A stretch of DNA of 60,591 bases from positions 1 through 60,591 of the forward strand of contig DCQQ01000031.1 in NCBI GenBank assembly GCA_002323515.1, written 5' to 3'. How positions within the stretch are numbered: the stretch's first letter is position 1; each line of letters starts with the position of its first letter. The DNA comes from Balneolaceae bacterium UBA1514. Lineage in GTDB: Bacteria > Bacteroidota > Rhodothermia > Balneolales > Balneolaceae. The translations under genes and the position numbers were made by a program. The notes beneath the pieces were generated by a model. That model had not been told where the DNA came from. It saw only the letters and a list, made by a program, of their open reading frames with translations, and did not search any database. This document shows positions 9,688 through 18,600 of this stretch, in pieces.

Positions 9688-10314
9688 CTAAAGTGCGGGT
9701 CGCTTAATTTTCCAATATTTAATGAGTATGAATCCAACAAATAAGCCCCCTAGGTGAGCAAAGTGCGCTACTCCGCTGTCGGGTCTTGTTAAGCCTGATA
9801 ACAACTCTATACCCCCATAAATTCCAACAAAATACTTCGCTTTTATGGGTATCGGGGGAAACAACAGGATAATGTACTGGTTGGGAAACATCATTCCGAA
9901 GGCTAATAAAATTCCAAAAACAGCGCCCGAAGCTCCTATAGTGTAAGTGAAATAGCCACTCACCAACATGTGAATAATAGCCGCTCCCACACCAGTTAAC
10001 ATATAATAAGTAATAAATCGCCGTGTGCCCCATAGGTGCTCGATAGATTGGCCAAAAATCCACAAAGCCAACAAGTTGAAAAATAAATGCCCAATATCAG
10101 CATGTAAAAACATATAGCTAAGTAGTTGCCAAGGCATAAAGCCATTTCCAATGGACCAAAGTGCGAAGTTTTCGGCTATTACTGCTCCCAATGGAGTCCA
10201 CACTCCCGTAAATATACTTTTGGTAGCTAAAAATATAATCGCGTTAGCAATGAGTAAGTATTTGATTGCAGGTGGGAATATTGAAAAACGGGTGTTGGGC
10301 TGAAATTGGTCCAA
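9688..10314 (-). CDS. Rhomboid intramembrane serine protease, compact form
   Basis: 208 residues, essentially only the rhomboid core with six predicted membrane helices. The active-site pair is Ser129 (TIGASGAVFG) and His187 (AHFAHLGG), and HADIGHLFFNLLALWIFG carries the conserved His-Asn segment of helix 2. It lacks the cytosolic tail of its downstream neighbour, and the two sequences are clearly diverged, so this is an old tandem pair rather than a recent copy. It starts 12 nt after the stop of the oxidoreductase gene and is probably in the same transcript. Substrate unknown. Confidence 0.94.
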   Translation of the reverse strand: MDQFQPNTRFSIFPPAIKYLLIANAIIFLATKSIFTGVWTPLGAVIAENFALWSIGNGFMPWQLLSYMFLHADIGHLFFNLLALWIFGQSIEHLWGTRRFITYYMLTGVGAAIIHMLVSGYFTYTIGASGAVFGILLAFGMMFPNQYIILLFPPIPIKAKYFVGIYGGIELLSGLTRPDSGVAHFAHLGGLFVGFILIKYWKIKRPAL

Positions 10315-10326
10315 AATTGAATTCCT

Positions 10327-11850
10327 TTATTTAAAGTCCTTTACTATACGGTAATATACGTTAATACCACTTAAAGTTACGCCAGGAATTCCCTGTCCTG
10401 GATAGGTGGTGTCCCCTACTAAATACAATCCCTTGAAAGGGGTAACAGGAGAGGTCCAGTCCCAAACAGCACGCTTCATAGATTGAGGAATCCCTCCCAC
10501 TCGGCCATCTTTTCGATACACCCATTTTTCCCACGTCCTCGGGGTAGCTGCATCCACTTGTAAGCATTCGGCACGGTCGGCCCCAGGAAGGCGTTGTTGC
10601 ACCTGCTCAAACAAGTACTCCTGTACCTCCAACTTCTTTTTTTCGTAGCTATTCTGATCTAATCCTAACCACTTTTCCGGCAAACAATGTGTGCTGACAT
10701 TGAGCACTCTTTGGCCTTCAGGCGCTCGTTGGGTGTCGCCACGCATAGAAATGGAAACAAAGAAAGAACGAGCAATCCAATCTGAGTATGGATGCTCTTC
10801 GGGTAAGTGAAATTGATGGTGTAGGGATAAATCCTCGGCCAGGGTGTCAGTTAACGCAATACCCATAGTAAAAGCTCCCCAAGCATCGGAATACTTAGCG
10901 GTTTCTTTATTAAAATAGTCACGCATTTCACCATCGGTTATATCCGGCATATTCCAAAGTGGTATGTTAGATATGACTATAGGCGCTTGCACTTCGAGTC
11001 CCCTATCGGTTGTAATGCGATACCCCTGTTTATTCTGGTTGATTTGTACAACTTTTTGCTTATTAAGCCACTGCCCGTGATTAGATTCAAGATGATCCAA
11101 GCAGGTAAATACCATCTCGATTAAACCACCAGGTACATAAAAATTACTAGAATTAGGATAGCAAATGGCTGCTGCACCAAATATGAACGGTGTTTGAATA
11201 GCCCCCGCTTGAGCAGTAATGATGAGCTGTTCATCTAAAAACCTATAAAATCGAACCTCAGTTATTCCACAAGACCGAGCTACCTGAGCAACTGAACGTA
11301 CCATGTATGGAAGTATGGTAAGATCTTTAGGAGAATTATTGAGAGCTAACCGAAATAAATCTAATGGTTTAGACGGTGGAAAAAAAGTATTTTTCAACGA
11401 AATGGTCCATACTTTTTCGGCCACAAAAAATGACTTATCCCAAAATTTTCGCTGCGCTTTTTCCTCGCCAAAATGGCTAATACAATGATCTACCCACTCT
11501 TCCTTGTCTTTCATTCGAATGACCGGCATTTGATCCTCTAACCACACCGACATGGATGGGTTTAATTCATGCCTTGGGATATGCATACCCGTATGTTCTT
11601 CCAAAAATTTTATAGGTTGACCAGTATCAAATCCAACTAAAGTGGTCGCACCGGACTCAAATACATAGCCTTTCCTGGTGTAGGAGGAGCTACACCCACC
11701 GGGATGTAAGCCTGCTTCAAGAACTAGTACTTTTTTCCCATCCGTACTTAGCAGACTCGCTACGGACAATCCCCCCATTCCCGAACCTATTACCACTACA
11801 TCCCATTCACTAGAAAGGCCTTCGCTACTACGGGTTCGAGTGGTTCTCAT
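10327..11850 (-). CDS. Phytoene desaturase / carotenoid isomerase-family FAD oxidoreductase
   Basis: 507 residues. The N-terminal dinucleotide fold is VVVIGSGMGGLSVASLL at about residues 18-35, followed by LEAGLHPGGCSSSY, which fits the CrtI/CrtH/retinol-saturase (COG1233) family. The C-terminal FAD-binding signature is KGLYLVGDTTYPGQGIPGV. Members desaturate, isomerise or saturate polyene chains. The specific reaction cannot be read from sequence, and no crtB, crtY or other carotenoid gene is nearby. The first 23 nt overlap the end of the upstream ATP-grasp gene, which implies translational coupling. ispG lies in the same operon, so an isoprenoid substrate is plausible but unproven. Confidence 0.85.
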   Translation of the reverse strand: MRTTRTRSSEGLSSEWDVVVIGSGMGGLSVASLLSTDGKKVLVLEAGLHPGGCSSSYTRKGYVFESGATTLVGFDTGQPIKFLEEHTGMHIPRHELNPSMSVWLEDQMPVIRMKDKEEWVDHCISHFGEEKAQRKFWDKSFFVAEKVWTISLKNTFFPPSKPLDLFRLALNNSPKDLTILPYMVRSVAQVARSCGITEVRFYRFLDEQLIITAQAGAIQTPFIFGAAAICYPNSSNFYVPGGLIEMVFTCLDHLESNHGQWLNKQKVVQINQNKQGYRITTDRGLEVQAPIVISNIPLWNMPDITDGEMRDYFNKETAKYSDAWGAFTMGIALTDTLAEDLSLHHQFHLPEEHPYSDWIARSFFVSISMRGDTQRAPEGQRVLNVSTHCLPEKWLGLDQNSYEKKKLEVQEYLFEQVQQRLPGADRAECLQVDAATPRTWEKWVYRKDGRVGGIPQSMKRAVWDWTSPVTPFKGLYLVGDTTYPGQGIPGVTLSGINVYYRIVKDFK

Positions 11851-12748
11851 GATAATGTTGAATGTGGTTATGAATAGCCATTGCTAGGTGCTCTACCGCT
11901 TCTGGGGCAGTACGAAACCATAGTTCGGGCTCTATTAATTCTACCTCAGAAACCATCCATTGATCGGCATCGTTTCGCAAGATATCAACCCTGCCATAAA
12001 GTGGTTTTGGGTCTATGAGTCCCATGACCATCTCAGCAAATTCAATAAGTTCTGGTGTGAGAGTAAAATGATGCACCGTTCCTCCGAAATCGTCCTGAAC
12101 TCTGAAATCCCCTACTTTCACCCTTTTTTGGACCGCATGAGTGCATTTTCCACCCATAACCATGAGTGACAATTCTCCAAAACTTGTAACGCTCGACACA
12201 AAAGGCTGAAGGATAAAGTCTTCTTTGACGTTTAACTTGGTAAAATCTCGGTCAAACGCCCCTATTTGCTCGTCCTTTAGCTGGTACGTTAAACGAGCTG
12301 CACCGGCTATGGTTGGTTTTACTATTATGTGTGTATAACCTAATTCCGAGGCCATCTCACTCAAGGGTTCAGGGTGTTGCCTCGATATGATGGTTGAGGG
12401 AACAATAGGAATTCCTATTTGAGCTAAATCTAGTAGGTAATGTTTGTCGGTATTCCAGCTCAGTAAGGACTTGGGGTTCATGCAAGCATTCGCAGGGAGT
12501 TGACGTAACCAGTTACTAAATTCATCGAAGTGGTCAAAATAATCCCAAGTCGTCCGAATCAACACCCAGCCTGCCCTTGCCCAATCAATAGAACTATCCC
12601 TCCAACTAACCCGCTTGTGCTCATACCCTAAACTGGCCAGAGCGCTGCCTAACAGCTCGTCTTCTCGAAAGATATTTTCCACATAAGTATTTTCAGGAAT
12701 GGGGCTGATGTAACGATCCTCCGTTACAAAATAAATCAATGTGCTCAT
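11828..12748 (-). CDS. ATP-grasp domain protein of unknown specificity
   Basis: 306 residues. The fold follows the ATP-grasp superfamily: an N-terminal preATP-grasp half (residues ~1-95), then a lid and ATP-binding half with HIIVKPTIAGAA, EDFILQPFV, GELSLMVM, YGRVDILRN and the metal-ligating Glu in VSEVELIEPELWF. It resembles the RimK/glutathione-synthetase-like group (COG0189), which joins a carboxylate to an amine or thiol with ATP. Its 3' end overlaps the oxidoreductase by 23 nt, and a VOC protein starts the operon 15 nt upstream. The enzyme is probably active; its substrates are unknown. Confidence 0.8.
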   Translation of the reverse strand: MSTLIYFVTEDRYISPIPENTYVENIFREDELLGSALASLGYEHKRVSWRDSSIDWARAGWVLIRTTWDYFDHFDEFSNWLRQLPANACMNPKSLLSWNTDKHYLLDLAQIGIPIVPSTIISRQHPEPLSEMASELGYTHIIVKPTIAGAARLTYQLKDEQIGAFDRDFTKLNVKEDFILQPFVSSVTSFGELSLMVMGGKCTHAVQKRVKVGDFRVQDDFGGTVHHFTLTPELIEFAEMVMGLIDPKPLYGRVDILRNDADQWMVSEVELIEPELWFRTAPEAVEHLAMAIHNHIQHYHENHSNP

Positions 12749-12763
12749 TCCTTCGTGCGCTAG

Positions 12764-13141
12764 CTACTCTTCATGAAAAAATTCGATCATATTCCCATCT
12801 GGATCAGTTACAAACAAAAAACGCCCCTTTTTACGATTAGCTGGACCACTTACGATGGCCACTTCATATTTCCTAAAGTACTCTGCTAATTCATCGACCT
12901 GCTTGGGTTCATCCACATAAAAACCAAAATGATCCACACGGAAATCACGAGAACTTGGGTCATAGCTGGTTTCTGCCTCAACAATTACCAGTGTATCACC
13001 GTTACCAATATCATATACCGCCATGCTCTGTCCCATTGTTTTGACAAGTTCTAGACCAAGTACATCCCCATAAAAATACTTGGAATCTTCTATACGATTT
13101 ACTCGAATAGTTATGTGATTGAGACCTTTTGGCTTAAACAT
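12764..13141 (-). CDS. VOC (glyoxalase/dioxygenase-fold) protein
   Basis: 125 residues, a single vicinal-oxygen-chelate unit with two beta-alpha-beta-beta-beta modules. Likely metal ligands are His in LNHITIRV, His in RVDHFGFY and Glu in GNMIEFF. Proteins of this size include lactoylglutathione lyase-like enzymes, fosfomycin/bleomycin-resistance proteins and small dioxygenases; nothing here decides between them. It is the first gene of the minus-strand run that continues with the ATP-grasp and oxidoreductase genes, and it diverges from rsmI across a 136-bp gap containing a large inverted repeat. Confidence 0.85.
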   Translation of the reverse strand: MFKPKGLNHITIRVNRIEDSKYFYGDVLGLELVKTMGQSMAVYDIGNGDTLVIVEAETSYDPSSRDFRVDHFGFYVDEPKQVDELAEYFRKYEVAIVSGPANRKKGRFLFVTDPDGNMIEFFHEE

Positions 13142-13217
13142 GACGAAAGTGTAATTTAGTTAAGCTGAAAAATACGTAATTTTATTGCAATTACTGTGTC
13201 TCATTTTACAATTAACC

Positions 13218-13261
13218 ACTCGAATTATCCCATAACCTGTGTTATTGGGCGCTATTCGAGT
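13218..13261. promoter_or_regulatory. Large two-part inverted repeat between the VOC gene and rsmI
   Basis: Outer arms ACTCGAAT (13218-13225) and ATTCGAGT (13254-13261) pair perfectly over 8 bp. Inner arms CCCATAA (13229-13235) and TTATTGGG (13242-13249) pair over 7 bp with one bulged base, closing a 6-nt loop. There is no T-run after it on either strand, so it is not an ordinary terminator. It ends 16 nt before the rsmI start codon, so it would lie in any rsmI leader; as DNA it could be an operator for the divergent genes. Confidence 0.55.
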
Positions 13262-13277
13262 ACTACCCTGACATATT

Positions 13278-13979
13278 TTGTCCACCCTATTCATTATTGC
13301 AACACCCATTGGAAATCTAAAGGATATTTCGGAAAGAGCTTTAGAAGTACTTAAGACGGTTTCCTTAATCGCTTGTGAGGATACTCGAACCTCGTCTAAA
13401 TTTCTCCAGCATTATGGAATTCCTACCCCCACTCGCTCGCTGCATCAACACAACGAGCATCACAAAGTAGAGCAATTCATTCGTCACCTAGATGCTGGAC
13501 AAGACTTTGCTTTAATTACCGATGCAGGTATGCCTGGGATTTCAGATCCTGGATTTTTAGCTGTTCGCGCTGCTCACATTTCGGGTCATACCGTTAGAGT
13601 CATTCCAGGCGCTGACGCGGTTACCACTGCCTTAATTTCAAGCGGTTTACCAAGCGATTCGTTTTATTTCCACGGTTTTCTACCCCATAAAAAAGGACGT
13701 CAAAAACAATGGGATTTCCTTGCTAACATGCTATGTACTTTGGTTCTATATGAGAGTCCTCATCGAATCCTAAAATTTCTCACCGAAGCCATAACTTACC
13801 TTGGAGAAGATCGATATGTGGCAGTTTGTCGAGAACTCACAAAAGCCTTTGAAGAAATTATCCGTGGGAAGTTGTCTGAAGTCGTTCCTATATTTGAGAA
13901 TCGTACCAAAATAAAGGGGGAAATATGTGTAGTCATTGCCCCACCAAATTATCAGGAAGAGCAAACAGAAGCTTTATGA
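13278..13979 (+). CDS. rsmI: 16S rRNA (cytidine-1402-2'-O)-methyltransferase
   Basis: 233 residues. RsmI methylates the ribose of C1402 in the decoding centre using SAM. The family pattern is complete: FIIATPIGNLKDIS at the N-terminus, CEDTRTSSKFL, DAGMPGISDPG, VIPGADAVTTAL, FHGFLPHKKGRQ and VLYESPHRI. Translation must start at the TTG at 13278, because the family's N-terminus begins right there and an in-frame TGA lies 9 nt upstream at 13269-13271 with no ATG between. The 3' end overlaps lnt by ATGA, indicating coupling. The weak start codon and the hairpin just upstream may both limit expression. Confidence 0.95.
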   Translation: MSTLFIIATPIGNLKDISERALEVLKTVSLIACEDTRTSSKFLQHYGIPTPTRSLHQHNEHHKVEQFIRHLDAGQDFALITDAGMPGISDPGFLAVRAAHISGHTVRVIPGADAVTTALISSGLPSDSFYFHGFLPHKKGRQKQWDFLANMLCTLVLYESPHRILKFLTEAITYLGEDRYVAVCRELTKAFEEIIRGKLSEVVPIFENRTKIKGEICVVIAPPNYQEEQTEAL

Positions 13980-15577
13980 GAAGCTATTCATCGTTTAATC
14001 CATCAAGTCTATTTGCTACTAGGTTAACTTGGGCCCATAACCCTTGGATTCTATCAGTTGGAGTAGGGCTGCTATTAAGCCTGAGTTTTCCACCCGTAAA
14101 TGCTTCATTTTTGAGTTTTTTTGGGTTTGTTGGACTATACCAACTGGTACTTTTAAGCCATAGTTACCGGCATCTTGCGCTAATTAGCTACCCAGCATTC
14201 TTTATATGGAATCTAGGGACTACCTATTGGCTTATTATGGCGAGTATTCCAGCAGGCGTTGCCGCTATCGTGGCAAACAGCACAGTTATGCTATTGCCTA
14301 TGATGGTTATTCGATTTATTCATCATCGCTATCACCTTTTTGGTTGGGCCGCACTTTTTCAGGCTGCCGCATGGATTTTATATGAATATCTTCATCATCA
14401 CTGGGATTTAGCTTGGCCTTGGCTCGGGGTAGGTAATGCTTGGGCTAATCACATATCAGTAATCCAATACATCTCGATAACAGGTCACTTGGGTATTAGT
14501 TTTTGGGTAGTATTTGGAAGTTTTTTATGTGCCCACTGGCTGCAAATACCTAATAAGAAAGCTAAAAATACCGTCTTGTTGGTCCTTTGTTTTATTCTAC
14601 CACCCCTGGCATCGATGATTTACTTTGGGGTATCATCCCAAGAACTCCAAGTGTTGAAGGGTGATTCCATTGGAGTTGTGGTCGTTCAACCAAATCATGA
14701 TTCTTATCAAGATTACGGGGGTATGAGCGGAGCTGAAGAGGTTTTGGATAGCTTGTTCAACTTATCTAGTGTCCAAAGAAATATGGAAACGGAACTCATC
14801 GTATGGCCTGAAAACGCCATTGATAAATCAATACAAATGGATTCGTGGCATGCCAAACGTATTGCAGATTCAGCAAAAACCTGGCAAACCAATTTTATCA
14901 TTGGGACGGGGCTCTATACACTATACCCTGAGCAAACACCGGAGCTGTATCGTTCCAGCGTAAATGGCGTTAAGTATAATGCCTACAATTCCACCCTTTT
15001 TGCAGACTCAACTGGACAATTATCCCGCTATGATAAGGCTCAATTAGTGCCTTTTGTAGAACGATTACCTTTTGTAGAATTCTTAAATAAGGTGGCCATA
15101 TTTGGATGGGTTGATTGGGGTAAACATGCCGGCTTTGGACAAGGAGATGAGCCCACGATGCTAAAGAGTTCCTCCGGCTTTATAAGTCCCGGTCTGGTAT
15201 GCTATGATTCGGTATTTCCGTCATGGAATCGTGTATTTGTACGTGATGGGGCTCAGATATTGACCATCATTACTAATGATGGATGGTGGGGTAATTCAAG
15301 CGGACATGTACAACATTTCGCCTATGCTCGACTTCGATCCATTGAATTTCGCCGCTGGGTAGTTCGAAGTGCTAATAACGGAACATCAGGAATAATAAGT
15401 CCTGATGGGAGTATCCAACAAAAAACAGATTATTGGACTCGTACCTCCTTTACCGCTGTTGTGCCCTTGAGAAATGATCTTAGCTTTTATGCTCGATATG
15501 GGGACTGGCTATCCATGTTGTGCTTTTTCCTTGTGCTCCTAAGTGTGGGATATGGCTGGGTGACAAGAAAACGGTGA
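13976..15577 (+). CDS. lnt: Apolipoprotein N-acyltransferase
   Basis: 533 residues from the ATG at 13976, which overlaps the rsmI stop as ATGA; a longer frame from 13925 would lie inside rsmI. Lnt adds the third acyl chain to the N-terminal cysteine of lipoproteins in the inner membrane. About seven hydrophobic helices fill residues 25-215, followed by the periplasmic nitrilase-like domain. The catalytic triad expected for the family is present: Glu279 (IVWPEN), Lys354 (RYDKAQLVPF) and Cys409 (GLVCYDS). ITNDGWWGNSSG is also conserved, and a last hydrophobic helix ends the protein. Several lipoproteins in this window are potential substrates. Confidence 0.96.
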   Translation: MRSYSSFNPSSLFATRLTWAHNPWILSVGVGLLLSLSFPPVNASFLSFFGFVGLYQLVLLSHSYRHLALISYPAFFIWNLGTTYWLIMASIPAGVAAIVANSTVMLLPMMVIRFIHHRYHLFGWAALFQAAAWILYEYLHHHWDLAWPWLGVGNAWANHISVIQYISITGHLGISFWVVFGSFLCAHWLQIPNKKAKNTVLLVLCFILPPLASMIYFGVSSQELQVLKGDSIGVVVVQPNHDSYQDYGGMSGAEEVLDSLFNLSSVQRNMETELIVWPENAIDKSIQMDSWHAKRIADSAKTWQTNFIIGTGLYTLYPEQTPELYRSSVNGVKYNAYNSTLFADSTGQLSRYDKAQLVPFVERLPFVEFLNKVAIFGWVDWGKHAGFGQGDEPTMLKSSSGFISPGLVCYDSVFPSWNRVFVRDGAQILTIITNDGWWGNSSGHVQHFAYARLRSIEFRRWVVRSANNGTSGIISPDGSIQQKTDYWTRTSFTAVVPLRNDLSFYARYGDWLSMLCFFLVLLSVGYGWVTRKR

Positions 15578-15595
15578 TAGGAGGCTTGATTTTGG

Positions 15596-15613
15596 CGTGT
15601 TTGAGACACGTTT
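15596..15613 (+). terminator. Weak terminator-like hairpin after lnt
   Basis: CGTGT (15596-15600) and ACACG (15606-15610) pair around a 5-nt loop and are followed by only three T. It lies 18 bp after the lnt stop, in the 100-bp gap between convergent lnt and sprA. The stem is short, so this is a weak call. Confidence 0.25.
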
Positions 15614-15677
15614 ATGCCTAGTACCTGAGAATGGTTGCACGCATGGGGCTCGTTTGTAAATTCTAGACAATGTAACG

Positions 15678-18600
15678 CTAGCGTGATCGAATGGCTATCC
15701 TAAAGTTAAACCGAATATCGTGATTGGTACGAGTGGGAATGTTATTGGATTCGATTCTTGAATAAGTGTACTCAAAATTAGATGAGATAGTAGAGGATAT
15801 CTTATAACCCAGCGTAAAACTGCCATTGATTCGTCGCTGCCCTGTTTCCCGTCCACTAAGCGTTTCGGCGCTTCCAACTTGATCCATACTTATCCCATCT
15901 TGTAACGCATTATCCAAATCGGTATCGAGTTTGTAGGATATTTCAGTATCATTTTTATAGCTTCCACGAAGGCTCATGTCAATATTATTCCGAAGCTTAG
16001 GCAAGAATGAAATACGCACGTTCCGGAATATGTAATTTATAGAGGCGTCCACTCCTTGTGTCAGGGTCTCTGTAACCCGCTTTGAGCTCACTGCAAACGT
16101 AGAAATGGTACTTCGGTCATAGCCAACATCGGTTTTTAAACCCGATTCCCAGGTCATGTTCAGTTTCACAAATGGGGAGAACCTACGCTCAGCCCTAATC
16201 GAGGTCGGCTCATAACTTCCACGCACATCTATAATAGAATAATCCCCAATATTCTGTCCTGACTGCTCGCCCACCAAGGCATTCAAACTCCAATCTACTT
16301 TATAGGTGCCTCGATAAGCGTGATTCAATGAGGCATTGGTCATGTACTGCCCTATGAAGGGTATATAATTTTCCAAACGGTTCCATGTCACTCTCCAACC
16401 CGGTTTAGGGAATGCCATAAACCCTTTTTCACCTAATCCATTAGATCCAGCTCCTAAATAGGCTTTCATGTAGTCTTCTTGGAGGGTTGTACGGTTCAAT
16501 ACCCCTCGGCCATCGCTGTTTCCCAACGAATCCACAATAGAACGCTCACCAGGTCTAATATCCAAGACCGCCGTCTCGAGCTGACGTTGAAATAGATCCT
16601 TATATCCACCACCAAAGGCCCATACCGAAGAACTAAAAGAACCCGATTCTGTTCTGATGGATGTAATCTCGTTAGTAGGTGTCAGAGTAATTGTTTCTGT
16701 ACTTTTCTGAGAAATACTGGCATCCCAGTCCAGGTTTACCGTCACATTTTCAAATGGACTAATACGAGTACTCGCAGAAAAAATATCCCCTTGGGTATTA
16801 TTAGCAGGAAGTTGAATATTATTTTCTCCGTCTAGGTTTCCAATCAGCTGTTGCTTTGGAATTCGATCTTTTAGTCCAAGCCGATATGCCAATGGAGGTG
16901 AGTAATCGCCTGAGGATGCATCGTTGAATGACTTAAAGAACTCCGAAGAGCCCGAATAACCAGGTTGTGAGCCACTTTTTTGGCGTTTATAACCGATAGA
17001 TACGTCTTCAAGACTTAGCAAAGTAAGTAGTGCTTTTCGTGAGAGGTACTGCACATCTTTGACCAAATCCGGGGGTGGTTTCGGAGTTCTCAGGCTATCT
17101 GCTACGCCGCTTTCAATTTCTTCTTTGCGCTTTGCTTTAGCATCATTCCGGCGTTTTGTTTCATTCTTGTTAGTTTCTTCCACATTTTCATACCATTCAA
17201 ACTTTGCCAAGAGTCTATTCGTACTCACCTTAAATGTGTTATCCAGTTGTAACGAATTCGAAACGTTAGCCCCTAAATCTGACCCACTTGGACTATTGGC
17301 CCACTGATAGCCCCCCCCATAAGAAGCGGAGTAGGTTAACCAGTTCAATGCATCAATGGCGTTAAGTTTAGGCCTCCAACTTGCCGAATAACTCTCCTGG
17401 TAAGAAGATCTTCGAGGCGTTAAGGTATCTCGAAGCGCACCTTTTATTACATCAAAACTTGGTTTGATTCGATAGGATAAACTATCCACATCGTCCCGAT
17501 TACTTGGTTTTATACCTAAACTCGAAAAATCAAAATTGGATGAACTCGTGAAGGTGATTGGAATCGAGGGCATAAAATTATAGCTAAAGGAAAAGCGATT
17601 CTGTTGGGTGAATGCGTGTGATTGTTGTAAAGCTTGAATATCCTCAGGGTCACTTAGGTTACGTCTCCGAGATTCGTCATAACGCCGGGTAAGTGTAGAT
17701 GAAGCTGTGATGGAAGAGGGTAAATAACCCAATCGAAGCTCGGACAATGCCCCAAGTACAGGAATACCCTCGGTAAATTTAAAAGGTTGAAGTAACTTAA
17801 TTCGACGTAACGATAAATTGTACTGAATAGAAGCTTTATAGTCCCACTTGTTCTGAAAAACTAATTGTGGATTTTTAGAATACCCCTCGTTGTACACATA
17901 ACTTAATTTGGTGTTATCCAAGGTTAACTGAGCCCATTTAGACTTAGAATTACGCTTAGATATATTCGAAACATTGAATGAAAAAGTCTCATTAACCGTC
18001 TGAATATCATTAATTTTTGCGTTAATAACTTCATCTTTCAAATTAGATGGCACCGATTCATCGGCATTCACCTTATCGATAAAATCGGTCACGCGAATAT
18101 CCCCCTGTGATGGTAAATACTTCGGAGTTTGCGTATTAACTCTGCTAGAAATGGTCACCGGAAAACTCCACCCAAAACGGTCAGGAATAAGTTTATGCAG
18201 GTTGATGGTTGAGCTAATTCCGTATGCGGTTTGATCGGATACACTTCGATCTCCTAACCGTGATTCAAGCCCCCCAAAACCATTCGTTCTTCGGGTGAGA
18301 TTAGCATTAACGGTAGCGAAGTCAGCAAATTTAATGGTGGACTTGGCATTCGCCGCCCAGCCTTTTTCGTTATCAAATCCAGACAGCCGTAACTCATTTA
18401 ACCACATTTCAGCATTCAATAAATGAGAACCTTTTGAGTTCACATTCTGTGGGTCATATGGATTTCGTATACCCAACCCAATTTCGGTCACTCGATCTAG
18501 AGAAGGATTTCCTTTAATCGAAACCACTGCCCCATCTACCGCTACTTCAGATTCTAACTTTTGTTCAAACACTTCGGTTGGATCGGCGCCTGCATCGTCC

